A stretch of 64,000 nt of DNA, taken from assembly GCA_964443625.1 (NCBI GenBank), contig CAYUDM010000006.1, positions 24,886 through 88,885 of the forward strand. The letters run 5' to 3'. Shown piece by piece: positions 8,394 to 17,775 of the stretch. Positions within the stretch are counted from its first letter, which is position 1. The number at the start of each line of letters is the position of its first letter. A model generated the notes under the pieces. That model did not search any database, was not told the origin of the DNA, and saw only the letters and a program-made list of their open reading frames with translations. The position numbers were made by a program, and so were the translations under genes. This stretch comes from UBA8904 sp964443625. GTDB lineage: Bacteria; Desulfobacterota; Syntrophia; Syntrophales; Smithellaceae.

Positions 8394-9158
8394 ATGAAAA
8401 TTTTATTGACCAATGATGACGGGATATACGCGCGGGGACTGGCTGCGCTCCATGAAGAACTCTCACAGGAAGCGGACTGCCTGATCGTCGCGCCGGAAAT
8501 CGAGCAAAGCGCGGTGGGACACGCCATCACGCTGTTTCGACCTCTTACGGTCCGCTCCGCCGCCAAAAGCGGCAAGTTTCTCGGCTATGCGGTTTGCGGA
8601 ACCCCCGCGGACTGTGTGAAGATCGGCGTCCGCGAACTGTCCGCAAATCCGCCGGATCTGGTCGTCTCCGGCATCAATCGCGGCGCCAACTGCGGCAATA
8701 ACATCATTTATTCCGGAACCGTCTCCGCCGCAACCGAAGCGTCGATGATGGGACTGACCTCCATCGCCGTGTCCCTGGCCAGCCACAAAGAAGCGGACTT
8801 TGCCTTCGCCGCCCGGTTCGCGCGCCGGATGGTCCGCCTGATCGCTGGTAATCCGGGTTTTCAGGGAGTCGCCTTCAATGTGAACGTCCCGTGTCTTCCG
8901 GAAGATAAAATCCGCGGCGCGGTGGTTGTCCGACAGGCCCAAAGCCGCGTGCTTGAATGTTTTGAAAAACGCGTCGATCCGCGGGATAACATCTATTATT
9001 GGATGTCGGGAGAAACGGCCAGCGGCGAGAAGGACATCGAAACGGATATCGGGGCGCTTAAGGCGGGTTATGTCACGATCACGCCCATTCAATATGATCT
9101 GACCCGTTACGAACTGCTGGACACCCTTCGGTCCGTCGTGGAAAAGGAAACGCTGTAG
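8394..9158 (+). CDS. surE: 5'-nucleotidase / survival protein SurE
   Basis: A 254-residue SurE, a metal-dependent nucleoside monophosphate phosphatase. The start MKILLTNDDGIYARGL contains the DD metal-binding pair, followed by APEIEQSAVGHAIT, GTPADCV and VSGINRGANCGNNIIYSGTVSAA, all family signatures. An in-frame start further upstream (8280) would run into the preceding gene and add an unrelated N-terminus, so the ATG at 8394 is used. Overall length is typical. Confidence 0.95.
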   Translation: MKILLTNDDGIYARGLAALHEELSQEADCLIVAPEIEQSAVGHAITLFRPLTVRSAAKSGKFLGYAVCGTPADCVKIGVRELSANPPDLVVSGINRGANCGNNIIYSGTVSAATEASMMGLTSIAVSLASHKEADFAFAARFARRMVRLIAGNPGFQGVAFNVNVPCLPEDKIRGAVVVRQAQSRVLECFEKRVDPRDNIYYWMSGETASGEKDIETDIGALKAGYVTITPIQYDLTRYELLDTLRSVVEKETL

Positions 9159-9170
9159 CGTCAAAAACGG

Positions 9171-10010
9171 TCAACGCGTCAGCAAGACGGGAATCGGGCT
9201 TTTAGCGACAATCTGCGACGTCGTGCTGCCCAAAAGCAGGTGTCGCAACCGATTGTGGCCGTAAGCGCCCATGACCATCAGCTCGACGGCGCCTTCTGCA
9301 ATAAACCGGAGGATTTCATCGACCTCCCTGCCCGAAGCGATCACCACTTCACAATCCACCGTGAGATTCTGGGCCGCTTCCTCAACCTGCGCTGAAAGCT
9401 GGGCCGCGCGATCCTGGTTGTCCGTAATGATAAGCGCGGTCACCGGCCAGTTGGCCGAGGCGGAAACGCGCAGGGACAGATCGAGGGCTTTCTTCGCCGG
9501 TTCGCTGCCGTCATAAGCAAGGCCCATACTTTCAATCTCTATGAAACGCTCAGGCGTGACCATCACCGGCTTGCCCGATCTGCGAATCACGGCTTCGGCC
9601 ACGGACCCCAAAAGGCCGCCTTCCTTGAGGTGAAAGTGTTCGCCTTTTTTTGCCATAACGATCCAGTCGGCGCCGGTGGCCTCTTCAACGATGACATCCG
9701 GGATCTTGCCGATACTTTTCTTCACTAAGCAGACAACGCGGCTGTTTTTGCAGCGCTCGGAAAAATCTTTCAAGATGACGTCGGCCTTTTCATTGAGGGT
9801 GGTTTCCACCGCTTCGAAAAAGCCATCATAGGGAGGCATGCCCACAGCGCCGGACACATCCGTCAAAACCGGCCCCTGAATCAGATAAATATCGATAACA
9901 TGCAGGCCCGACACAGCCGCATCAAATTTCGGGGCGATGTAGAGGCCGTAATCCAACGCGACGGAACTCTGATCTGAACCGTCAACAGGAATAAGCATCG
10001 TCTTAATCAT
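9171..10010 (-). CDS. universal stress protein, tandem UspA domains
   Basis: A 279-residue protein of two UspA domains (about residues 1-150 and 155-279). The second ends with the ATP-binding pattern MGAYGHNRLRHLLLGSTTS (G-x2-G-x9-G-S/T); the first has a degenerate version (KKGEHFHLKEGGLLGSVAEAV). Cytoplasmic, probably ATP/ADP-responsive. Its role here cannot be told from sequence. It converges with surE (12-base gap). Confidence 0.9.
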   Translation of the reverse strand: MIKTMLIPVDGSDQSSVALDYGLYIAPKFDAAVSGLHVIDIYLIQGPVLTDVSGAVGMPPYDGFFEAVETTLNEKADVILKDFSERCKNSRVVCLVKKSIGKIPDVIVEEATGADWIVMAKKGEHFHLKEGGLLGSVAEAVIRRSGKPVMVTPERFIEIESMGLAYDGSEPAKKALDLSLRVSASANWPVTALIITDNQDRAAQLSAQVEEAAQNLTVDCEVVIASGREVDEILRFIAEGAVELMVMGAYGHNRLRHLLLGSTTSQIVAKSPIPVLLTR

Positions 10011-10040
10011 GGCTGCCTCCGGGAAAATGTCTGGCGTGGG

Positions 10041-10712
10041 CTACTTTTGCTTTTTTTCGAAATGGCTCAAGTCGGAAAGCAGATTGGCAACATCCTTTTC
10101 TTCCCATATCCGTTTTCCATCTGTTTCGTCCGCCGGCTCATCATCTGCCGTGGCATCGTTTTCATGAAAGGACAGAAACTTACCGACGGGCCTGTCGTTT
10201 TTGTACAAAGCCTGCTCCCGAAGTTTGCCCGTTTTATAGAAGGCGACATATTCTCCATCACGTCGGCCGACAAGAAAGGCGCCTTTTTCCTTGATCTGGC
10301 CGCTCCTATAGTAACAGACATACGCCCCGTGGTATTTTCCGTTCTTGAAGTTTTCTTCTTCTCGCAGTTCGCCGGTTTTAAAATACCGACGATAGGTGCC
10401 GTCGAGCTTGCCGTTGATATAGTGTTCCTCTTCACGGATCTGCCCGTTTTCATAGTAGGACACATACCGGCCGTGCATCCGGTTGTTGAGAAAACGGCAC
10501 TGTTCACGGATCTGCCCGTTGGCGTAGTAGGTAACCGCTTCACCATGTCTTTTTCCTGCCGTATAGTGAAGTTTGGCCATGATCTGGCCGTTTTGGAAAT
10601 AGGAGGTGTATTCTCCGTGTTGTTTTCCGCCCAGCACATGTTTCTTTTCTTTGATCGCCCCATTGGGATAGGTCTGCATAATTTCCGAGGCAATAACATC
10701 CGAATCGGCCAT
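10041..10712 (-). CDS. MORN-like/YwqK-type repeat protein
   Basis: A 223-residue protein made almost wholly of seven 24-residue repeats of the form N/TGxIRExxxYxNGKxHGxYxxYYx (residues 17-184), then a charged tail. Such repeats occur in MORN proteins and in the YwqK family, which is listed as an antitoxin-type component in some genomes, but no toxin gene lies next to it. No signal peptide is visible. Function unknown. Confidence 0.75.
   Translation of the reverse strand: MADSDVIASEIMQTYPNGAIKEKKHVLGGKQHGEYTSYFQNGQIMAKLHYTAGKRHGEAVTYYANGQIREQCRFLNNRMHGRYVSYYENGQIREEEHYINGKLDGTYRRYFKTGELREEENFKNGKYHGAYVCYYRSGQIKEKGAFLVGRRDGEYVAFYKTGKLREQALYKNDRPVGKFLSFHENDATADDEPADETDGKRIWEEKDVANLLSDLSHFEKKQK
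10161..10664 (-). repeat. seven degenerate 72-bp coding repeats
   Basis: Tandem units of 72 bases encode the 24-residue repeats of the MORN-like protein. Units differ at many third positions, so the array is old and not recently expanded. Confidence 0.75.
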
Positions 10713-10835
10713 AGAGCCCTCTACTTGATTAGATTATTTTGATTTTTCTAAACAATCCTGACGGATATTGCAACTAAAAACAACGCGCCTGAACGAAAGA
10801 CGTTCCCACCATCATCTTTGCGGTTGATTTGGGGT

Positions 10836-10865
10836 TTGACAGTTCGAGGCTTTATCATGTAATAA
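10836..10865 (+). promoter_or_regulatory. sigma70-like promoter of the gpsA-like gene
   Basis: TTGACA (10836-10841), 18-base spacer, TAATAA (10860-10865), 31 bases ahead of the start codon. Confidence 0.55.
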
Positions 10866-10896
10866 CGACTCAAATTCGCGATCGAGAGATTTATCA

Positions 10897-12090
10897 ATGA
10901 TTGTTGCCAACTTGGATACGACCAGAGTCGCCATCATCGGGCCGGGACGCCTGGGCACGTCGTTTGCTTACAAGCTCGGACGCGATAACAAGCGAGTGGC
11001 AATCTATTATCATAATTCAGATGTGTGCAAGGCCATCAACCGCGATCATTTAAATCCCATCCATCTGACCGAAGATCTCGCCAATCGGTTGGGGGGTATG
11101 GACCGGGTACCGCGTCTGGCGCCGAAAGTTTACGCCACAAACGATTTGGAACATATCGTCGAAAACAACGACTTCATCATTTTAGCCATCACCATGAACC
11201 GCCTTCCGGAATTGCTCAATTATCTCAAACCGATGATCGACAAGAAGGCGGGAGACACCTGCCTGATCTCGCCCATCAAGGGCTTGATCTCGGACGAAAT
11301 CTCCACGGAGCTCATCACGCCGTCCCAATTAATTCACAACCACCTCTACAATATGGAGCACAAGTGCCAGGTTGCCTGCATCGGAGGCCCTTTTTTCGAT
11401 GTGGACATTGCTTTGGGCAATCCCGTGTGTGTCACCGTGGCTGGCAATCGCCGCACCGCAAACATTATCCGAGACCATCTTCTGATGTTCAACCGCAAGG
11501 AACTCAACGCCTATTACAATTTCGACATGATCGGCGTCGAGGCTTGCGGCGCGCTGAAAAACATTGTGGCCAACATCAAGGGACTGACGGACTCTCTGGA
11601 TCTGGGCGATTCTCTGCCCGGAACAATCTTCGCCCGGTCCGGCGTGGAAATCCGCTCGCTGACGAGACTTTTGGGCGGCAGTTTTCAAGCCTTCCATTCC
11701 CAGGCGGGCGTAGGCGACATGTATGTAACTGTTTCGTCTCTGGCCAGCAAAAACTACCGATACGGTAAATTCTTCTATGAACTTTACACGGGAAATCCCA
11801 TTGAAACCAACCTGAGGGTTTTAAGCAAAATCGACGGAACCCCCGAAGGCCCCAACACCATCCGGAACGTTTATAAATATCTGGAAAAGAAAAATATGTA
11901 CAGCCCGCTGTTTTCATGCGCCTATCGGATTTTCAACAAGGGCGGGCCCAAAAGCTCGATCAAGGATATGATCATACAGGCCTGCCAGTTCGACAAAAGG
12001 AAAAACGAGTATATCGGATCTTTCTCCAGGTTGATGTACCGGCTGATCCCCGATTACTGGTATCGCCGCGACCGAGAGCTTTTAGATTGA
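10897..12090 (+). CDS. NAD(P)-dependent glycerol-3-phosphate dehydrogenase-like protein
   Basis: A 397-residue relative of GpsA. The dinucleotide-binding loop near the N-terminus reads VAIIGPGRLGTSFA (GxGxxG intact but different from the usual GAGSWGTALA). The catalytic-lysine segment EACGALKNIVANIKGLTDSL, followed by the usual L-G-D, is well kept. It is about 60 residues longer than typical GpsA, mainly at the C-terminus. Expected reaction: dihydroxyacetone phosphate to sn-glycerol 3-phosphate for phospholipids, but it may be a specialised paralogue. The next gene starts 10 bases downstream, so they form an operon. Confidence 0.75.
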   Translation: MIVANLDTTRVAIIGPGRLGTSFAYKLGRDNKRVAIYYHNSDVCKAINRDHLNPIHLTEDLANRLGGMDRVPRLAPKVYATNDLEHIVENNDFIILAITMNRLPELLNYLKPMIDKKAGDTCLISPIKGLISDEISTELITPSQLIHNHLYNMEHKCQVACIGGPFFDVDIALGNPVCVTVAGNRRTANIIRDHLLMFNRKELNAYYNFDMIGVEACGALKNIVANIKGLTDSLDLGDSLPGTIFARSGVEIRSLTRLLGGSFQAFHSQAGVGDMYVTVSSLASKNYRYGKFFYELYTGNPIETNLRVLSKIDGTPEGPNTIRNVYKYLEKKNMYSPLFSCAYRIFNKGGPKSSIKDMIIQACQFDKRKNEYIGSFSRLMYRLIPDYWYRRDRELLD

Positions 12091-12100
12091 CGGAAGGATC

Positions 12101-14065
12101 ATGGCGGAAAAAAAACATCCATCCTTGAAACGCCTGCTGAAAAAAACATTTCACTCGAAAAGAAAAAGGCCCGCCTACCGGGCTGTTTTGACTCCGGAGA
12201 ATCCTGAAACGCAAGAAAGAAGAAATATGTGGAAAAATAAATTAGTGCTTCCCGAGGACATGCTGTCGAAAATTGAACCGGGCATGAGTATTTTTCTGGG
12301 GACCGGCATGGCTGAACCTCGCACGCTGGTCAAGCACCTGATGGAATCAAATCAATTCAATTTGCAGGACCTCGAATTGATTCAGTTGGTCAGCCTCGGC
12401 GACGCGGTCGCCATTGATGAGCGGTATGCGCGGAAGTTCCGCTTGAAGACTTTTTTCTCAGGCTGGCTCGCTTCCGACGCAATCAGCCAGGGCCGGGTCG
12501 ATCTGATTCCCAGCCGTTTTTCCAGAGTCCCCTGGCTATTCAAAACAGGCGCCATCCACATCGATGTGGCTTTTATTCAGGTGACGCCACCGGACGAAAA
12601 CGGCTATGCCTACCTGGTGGGTGCCTCCGTCGAGAGACATGCCATGGAAATGGCCAAAATCGTCGTGGGCGAGATCAACTCCCTGATCCCCCGAACGATG
12701 GGCGATACGCTGGTCAATATGAACGACTTCCACTACCTGGTTGAGGCGACCGAGCCGCCCTACTACGTTCAGCGCTGGCCGCTTCAGGACATCTATCTGA
12801 AAATCGCCGCCAATGTCGCATCCGTCATTCCCGACGGCAGTTGCATCTCTTACGGGATCGGTCCGCTTTATGAAGCGCTGGCCAAAACACTGGCCATGAA
12901 AAAAGACCTCGGCATTCATTCCCCCTTCTTCACGGATGCCCTGATGGATCTGGTCAAGAGCGGCGCGGTGACCAACCGGCACAAAGGCGTTTTCCGGGGC
13001 AAATCCTGTGCTTCCTATGTTATCGGCACGAAGGATTTGATGAACTGGCTGGATCTCAACTCTCTGGTGGAATTCCAACCGCAGGATATCGTCATGGATC
13101 CCGAAACCATCGGCACCAACGACAATATGATAACGATCTTTCCCGCGCGAAAAGTCGACCTGACAGGAGACGTCGCCTTGCATACCGGAAAAGGCAACGT
13201 CACGGCCGGCCCCGGCAATGTCCAGGAACTCTTTTGGGGCGCGGCTCTATCGAAAAACGGCCGGACGATTTTCGCCCTGCCCAGCCGCAACCGCAAGGGG
13301 CAACCCAACATTCTTCCTTCACTGGATAAATATCCGTTCCAATTCACCAACCGCGAGTCCATGGATCTGGTGGCCACCGAATACGGCGTGGCCTATCTAA
13401 TGGGCAAGACACTGCGCGAACGGGCCCAGGCGCTCATCGAAATCGCGCATCCCGACGATCGGGCCGAGTTGGTGCGACAGGCCAAGGAAGCGAAGATGAT
13501 ATACGCCGATCAGATTTATTTTGCCGAATCCGGCTATCTCTATCCGGATAAAATCGCCTGTTCGCATAAATTCAAAGATGGAATGACCGTCCGGTTCCGC
13601 GCCATCAAACCCTCTGACGAAGAAGAAATGCGGCGTCTTTTTTACCGATTCTCAGACCAGTCGGTCTATTACCGTTATTTCAGTCCGATCAAAACCATGC
13701 CGCACAAAAAAATGCAGGAATATGTCAATGTGGACTACCGGTACACGATGTCGATTGTGGCGATCATCGACGAATCCGGCGTTGAAAAGATCATCGGAGA
13801 AGGCCGGTATGTCCGGTCTCAGATTGATTCATTTGCCGACACTGCGTTTATTGTGGACGAAAACTATCAGGGACGGGGCATTTCAACCTACCTGTTCAAC
13901 CTGCTGATTAAAACGGCCCGTGAAGAAGGCATTCCCGGCTTCAAGGCCGACGTGCTCGAAAATAATAAACCCATGCTGAAAGTCTATGAAAAAGCGCCAT
14001 TCCCCGTGCAAACCGTTTTATCGGGCGGCGTCTACAAGATCACAATTCCTTTTCAATCCAACTAG
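12101..14065 (+). CDS. acetyl-CoA hydrolase/transferase family protein fused to GNAT acetyltransferase
   Basis: A 654-residue fusion. Residues ~45-490 are a CoA-transferase of the acetyl-CoA hydrolase/4-hydroxybutyrate CoA-transferase family (EPGMSIFLGTGMAEP; VEFQPQDIVMDPETIGTNDNM; LHTGKGNVTAGPGNVQELF). Residues ~495-654 are a GNAT domain with the acetyl-CoA loop ENYQGRGISTYLF. A basic N-terminal extension of about 40 residues precedes the enzyme. The pair suggests acyl-CoA handling tied to acylation of a protein or small molecule; this is inference. The gene lies directly after the GpsA-like gene. Confidence 0.85.
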   Translation: MAEKKHPSLKRLLKKTFHSKRKRPAYRAVLTPENPETQERRNMWKNKLVLPEDMLSKIEPGMSIFLGTGMAEPRTLVKHLMESNQFNLQDLELIQLVSLGDAVAIDERYARKFRLKTFFSGWLASDAISQGRVDLIPSRFSRVPWLFKTGAIHIDVAFIQVTPPDENGYAYLVGASVERHAMEMAKIVVGEINSLIPRTMGDTLVNMNDFHYLVEATEPPYYVQRWPLQDIYLKIAANVASVIPDGSCISYGIGPLYEALAKTLAMKKDLGIHSPFFTDALMDLVKSGAVTNRHKGVFRGKSCASYVIGTKDLMNWLDLNSLVEFQPQDIVMDPETIGTNDNMITIFPARKVDLTGDVALHTGKGNVTAGPGNVQELFWGAALSKNGRTIFALPSRNRKGQPNILPSLDKYPFQFTNRESMDLVATEYGVAYLMGKTLRERAQALIEIAHPDDRAELVRQAKEAKMIYADQIYFAESGYLYPDKIACSHKFKDGMTVRFRAIKPSDEEEMRRLFYRFSDQSVYYRYFSPIKTMPHKKMQEYVNVDYRYTMSIVAIIDESGVEKIIGEGRYVRSQIDSFADTAFIVDENYQGRGISTYLFNLLIKTAREEGIPGFKADVLENNKPMLKVYEKAPFPVQTVLSGGVYKITIPFQSN

Positions 14066-14099
14066 TTGCGTTTTTCTTTCTTTCGGCCTTTCCCCTGCC

Positions 14100-14127
14100 T
14101 AAAGTAAAACACGAAACCGGCCGATAA
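14100..14127 (+). promoter_or_regulatory. sigma28 (FliA)-type promoter of the chemoreceptor gene
   Basis: TAAA (14100-14103), 16-base spacer, GCCGATAA (14120-14127). The -10 element matches the flagellar sigma28 consensus exactly; the spacer is one base longer than the usual 15. About 115 bases upstream of the chemoreceptor start. Confidence 0.7.
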
Positions 14128-14241
14128 ATGCTTTGTATTTTTAATGAATTCATTTGACGGCGTGCGCGGCCATCTGCCCGGATTCTCCGCGTCGGGACTG
14201 TTTGCAAGAAAACCAACAAGCTTAGAAAAAAAGGAGTTTTT

Positions 14242-16029
14242 ATGTCGAAAAAATCGCTTCGTTTTAAAATGATTGCCGGCGGCATTGTAGCGGTTTTCAT
14301 TCCACTTTTCATCGTTGGCGTCTTTTCCGTTTACCGATCCATGAGCGCCCTGGAAGACATGGCCATGTCCCGGTCGCTCGAAGTCGCCAAGGGCCTGTCG
14401 CACATGGCCACCATCGCCGTGCAGGAGGAAATGAAAATCGTCGAGCAGATTGCTCAGCGCGGCATTATCGTGGAAGCAGCCACCAAGGCCGCCGAAGGAG
14501 ACCTGCAAGCGCCTGAAATTGTTAAAATGACGGAAGAAATGATCGCCATGAAAAAAGCCGGTGAAAAAGAATACGAAGCCTTCATTCTGGTGGATGCCAA
14601 CGGACAAATCATCACGTCGGAAGGGACCAACGTGAATATTTCGTCGAGAGAATATTTTCAGATCGCCAAATCCGGCAAAGCCAACGTCGGCGGGGTGGTA
14701 CAGTCCATGAGCGACGGCAAAACGATTCTGCCTTTTGCCGCACCCGTGCGTTCTTCATCCAATCAAATCGTCGGGGTGGTCATCTCTATTGCCAAGATCG
14801 ATTTTCTGTCTGAAAAAGTATCCGGCACAACCCTTGGAGAAACAGGCTATGGGTACGCCATCAACAAAACAGGCGTTGTCATCGCCCACCCCAACAAAGA
14901 TTTCATTCTGAAGATGAATCTCGCCGAGCAGGAAGGCATGAAAGAATTTATCAGCCGGATGATAGCGGGCGAAGCTGGCACCGCCCCCTATACATTCGAA
15001 GGAGTCAGAAATATTGCCGGCTTCGCGCCGGTGCCGATTGCCGGCTGGAGCATCTGTATCACACAGGACTACAGCGAGTTTATGATGCCGGTTTATGGGC
15101 TGGCCGCCTTTATTGTGATTGTTGCGCTGATCTTTCTGGTACTGACTGCTTTGGCGATCTTTTATCTGGCCCGCGGCATCGCCCTGCCGATCGGAAACAT
15201 CGCTTCCGACCTCAATGAAGCCTCCGAGCAGGTCTCTTCCGCCTCGGCACAAGTCGCTCAGGCCAGTCAGTCACTCGCCGAAGGCGCCACCGAACAGGCC
15301 TCCGCACTGGAGGAAACGTCATCGTCGCTGGAAGAGATGTCATCGATGACCCGGCAGAACGCGGACAACGCCGTCCAGGCCCAGTCCCTGATGAACCAGG
15401 CCAAGGAAATTGTCGATAAGGTCGATAAGCAGATGGTTTCGATGACCGCCTCCATTCAAAACGTGACGAAATCCAGCGAGGAGACCGGCAAGATTATCAA
15501 AACCATCGACGAGATCGCCTTCCAGACCAATCTGTTGGCGCTCAACGCCGCCGTCGAGGCGGCGCGCGCAGGAGAAGCGGGAGCAGGATTTGCCGTGGTG
15601 GCCGACGAAGTGCGCAACCTGGCCATGCGCGCGGCCGAGGCGGCCAAGCACACGGCCAGCCTCATAGAAAATACGATTTCCACGGTCCGCCAGAGTCGGG
15701 ATCTGACCGAGCAAACCCAGTCAGCGTTTCAGGAGAATGTTGAGATTTCCGCCAAGGTCGTCAACCTCGTCGCGGAAATCGCCGCCGCGTCACAGGAGCA
15801 GGCTCAGGGAATTGGACAGATCAGCAAAGCCGTGGCTGAAATGGACAAGGTCGTTCAGAATACCGCAGCCAGCGCGGAAGAGTCCGCCAGCGCCTCGGAG
15901 GAAATGAACGCCCAGGCTGAGCAGATGAAAGTGTACGTCAAGGAGCTGGCCGGTATCATTCATGGACAGGACGCGACACAGTCTGCCGGCGACACCGAAA
16001 AAAAGCTGATGCTTGAACACAAAAAATAG
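14242..16029 (+). CDS. methyl-accepting chemotaxis protein with periplasmic Cache-type sensor
   Basis: A 595-residue transmembrane chemoreceptor: TM1 at about residues 10-30, a periplasmic sensor (~35-280, dCache-like with FILVDANGQIITSEG and GYGYAINKTGVVIAHP), TM2 at ~286-312, and a cytoplasmic signalling coil. The hairpin tip EIAFQTNLLALNAAVEAARAGE (from ~residue 424) is diagnostic. The AAGGAG site lies 7 bases before the ATG. No che genes adjoin it; expression as part of the flagellar regulon is suggested by the sigma28 promoter. Confidence 0.95.
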   Translation: MSKKSLRFKMIAGGIVAVFIPLFIVGVFSVYRSMSALEDMAMSRSLEVAKGLSHMATIAVQEEMKIVEQIAQRGIIVEAATKAAEGDLQAPEIVKMTEEMIAMKKAGEKEYEAFILVDANGQIITSEGTNVNISSREYFQIAKSGKANVGGVVQSMSDGKTILPFAAPVRSSSNQIVGVVISIAKIDFLSEKVSGTTLGETGYGYAINKTGVVIAHPNKDFILKMNLAEQEGMKEFISRMIAGEAGTAPYTFEGVRNIAGFAPVPIAGWSICITQDYSEFMMPVYGLAAFIVIVALIFLVLTALAIFYLARGIALPIGNIASDLNEASEQVSSASAQVAQASQSLAEGATEQASALEETSSSLEEMSSMTRQNADNAVQAQSLMNQAKEIVDKVDKQMVSMTASIQNVTKSSEETGKIIKTIDEIAFQTNLLALNAAVEAARAGEAGAGFAVVADEVRNLAMRAAEAAKHTASLIENTISTVRQSRDLTEQTQSAFQENVEISAKVVNLVAEIAAASQEQAQGIGQISKAVAEMDKVVQNTAASAEESASASEEMNAQAEQMKVYVKELAGIIHGQDATQSAGDTEKKLMLEHKK

Positions 16030-16049
16030 TTTCCCTAGCCCTCAACGCG

Positions 16050-16086
16050 AAAAGGCCGGACGCTCTGTATGCGCCCGGCCTTTTTT
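16050..16086. terminator. bidirectional terminator between chemoreceptor and pyrG
   Basis: Stem AAAAGGCCGG (16050-16059) with CCGGCCTTTT (16075-16084), T run on the plus side and A run on the other, between two convergent genes. Confidence 0.85.
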
Positions 16087-16110
16087 AAGTTTAGTCTCAT
16101 TGACAAATCT

Positions 16111-17742
16111 TCACGCTGATGTCACGGCGCCGGGCAACTCCTTTTGCGCCTTTTGCAGCGCCGCCTGAATAAACCCGGCAAAAAGCGGATGTGGACAGGT
16201 GGGGCGGGATTTGAATTCCGGATGAAACTGACACCCCAAAAACCAGGGATGATCGGGAATCTCGACAATTTCCGCAAGCGTTCCGTCGGGAGAGGCTCCG
16301 GTAATGCGTAGTCCTTTGTCCGTGAGTTGTTTTTTAAAATCGTTGTTGAACTCATACCGGTGCCGGTGCCGCTCCGAAATGTCTTTGCATCCGTAAGCGC
16401 CGAATGCGGCGGAATCTTCCGCAACCATGCAAGGCCAGGCGCCCAGACGCATCGAAGCGCCCTTGTCCTGAATCTCCCGCTGGCCGGGCAAAAGATCAAT
16501 CACGGGATATTTCGTATCCGGGTTGAATTCCGAGCTGTTGGCTTCCGTCAACCCGCAGACAAAACGCGCGTATTCGACGACCGCCATTTGCATCCCCAGG
16601 CAGATGCCGAAATACGGCAGTTTTTGTTCTCGCGCGTAGCGCACCGCCGAAATCATGCCTTCAATGCCGCGGTTGCCGAACCCCCCGGGAACCAATACGC
16701 AATCCACATCCGACAGATACGTCTCCACGCCTTCCTGTTCGATTTTCTCGGCATCGATAAATTTCAGGTGAACGCGACAGTTGTTGGCGATTCCGCCATG
16801 CATGAGCGCCTCATTGAGGCTTTTATAGGAATCGGTCAGATTGACATATTTTCCGACGATGCCGACACGAACCTCATAGGCCGGATGCGAATACTTTTCC
16901 ACTACATGTTCCCAGGCTGCCAGCTTCGGCTGGCCGGTCCACATGTTGAGCAGTTCGATGATTTTGGCGTCGAGTCCTTCGCGGTGAAAAACCAGCGGCA
17001 CTTCATAGATACAGCTGACGTCCTTGGCCGTAAACACACAGTTGACCTCAACATTGCAAAACAACGCAATCTTGGCTTTGATGTCGTCGGAAAGAAAGTT
17101 CTCCGTGCGACACAGCAGGATGTCGGGTTGAATGCCGATTTCCCGAAGCGCCTTGACACTGTGTTGCGTGGGTTTGGTTTTGACTTCCCCCGCCGTCTTG
17201 ATAAAGGGCACCCAGGTCAGATGAATGAAGATGGCGTTTTGGCGCCCCGCCTCATTGCGGAATTGACGGATGGCCTCCAGAAAAGGCAGACTTTCAATAT
17301 CCCCGACCGTGCCGCCGATCTCAACAATCGAAACATCAAAGTCTTCGGCCGTTTTGCGGATAAAATCCTTGATCTCGTTGGTGATGTGCGGAATGACCTG
17401 CACGGTCTTGCCCAGATAGTCTCCGCGCCGTTCCTTCGTAATCACGGAATAGTACACCTGACCGGTGGTGAGGTTGTTGCATTTTCCCATGCGCGTTGAA
17501 GAAAATCGCTCATAGTGGCCCAGATCTAAATCCGTCTCCGCGCCGTCATCCGTCACAAAGACCTCTCCGTGCTGAAACGGGCTCATGGTTCCGGGATCGA
17601 CGTTGATATACGGGTCGAGTTTCTGATTGGTCACTTTCAATCCCCGGCACTCAAGCATGGCGGAAATGGATGCGGCGGCAAGTCCTTTCCCCAACGAGGA
17701 CAATACGCCCCCCGTAATAAAGATAAATTTTGTTTTTTTCAT
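16111..17742 (-). CDS. pyrG: CTP synthase
   Basis: A 543-residue CTP synthase that aminates UTP to CTP using glutamine. The N-terminal synthase domain starts KFIFITGGVLSSLGKGLAAAS; the C-terminal class I amidotransferase has PGGFGNRG, the catalytic cysteine in YFGICLGMQMAVVEYAR and the catalytic His/Glu in QFHPEFKSRP. The ATG at 17742 follows an AGGA site; an upstream in-frame ATG (17760) has no ribosome site. It lies 33 bases downstream of the giant GlmS-like gene on the same strand, so it may be read from that transcript. Confidence 0.97.
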   Translation of the reverse strand: MKKTKFIFITGGVLSSLGKGLAAASISAMLECRGLKVTNQKLDPYINVDPGTMSPFQHGEVFVTDDGAETDLDLGHYERFSSTRMGKCNNLTTGQVYYSVITKERRGDYLGKTVQVIPHITNEIKDFIRKTAEDFDVSIVEIGGTVGDIESLPFLEAIRQFRNEAGRQNAIFIHLTWVPFIKTAGEVKTKPTQHSVKALREIGIQPDILLCRTENFLSDDIKAKIALFCNVEVNCVFTAKDVSCIYEVPLVFHREGLDAKIIELLNMWTGQPKLAAWEHVVEKYSHPAYEVRVGIVGKYVNLTDSYKSLNEALMHGGIANNCRVHLKFIDAEKIEQEGVETYLSDVDCVLVPGGFGNRGIEGMISAVRYAREQKLPYFGICLGMQMAVVEYARFVCGLTEANSSEFNPDTKYPVIDLLPGQREIQDKGASMRLGAWPCMVAEDSAAFGAYGCKDISERHRHRYEFNNDFKKQLTDKGLRITGASPDGTLAEIVEIPDHPWFLGCQFHPEFKSRPTCPHPLFAGFIQAALQKAQKELPGAVTSA

Positions 17743-17775
17743 AACAGATCCTGTCTTCATGATTGAAAATTCATA

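Noticed and set aside
16327..17499. 390-codon open frame antisense to pyrG
   Set aside because: pyrG on the other strand is unambiguous; this frame is a shadow of its codon use.
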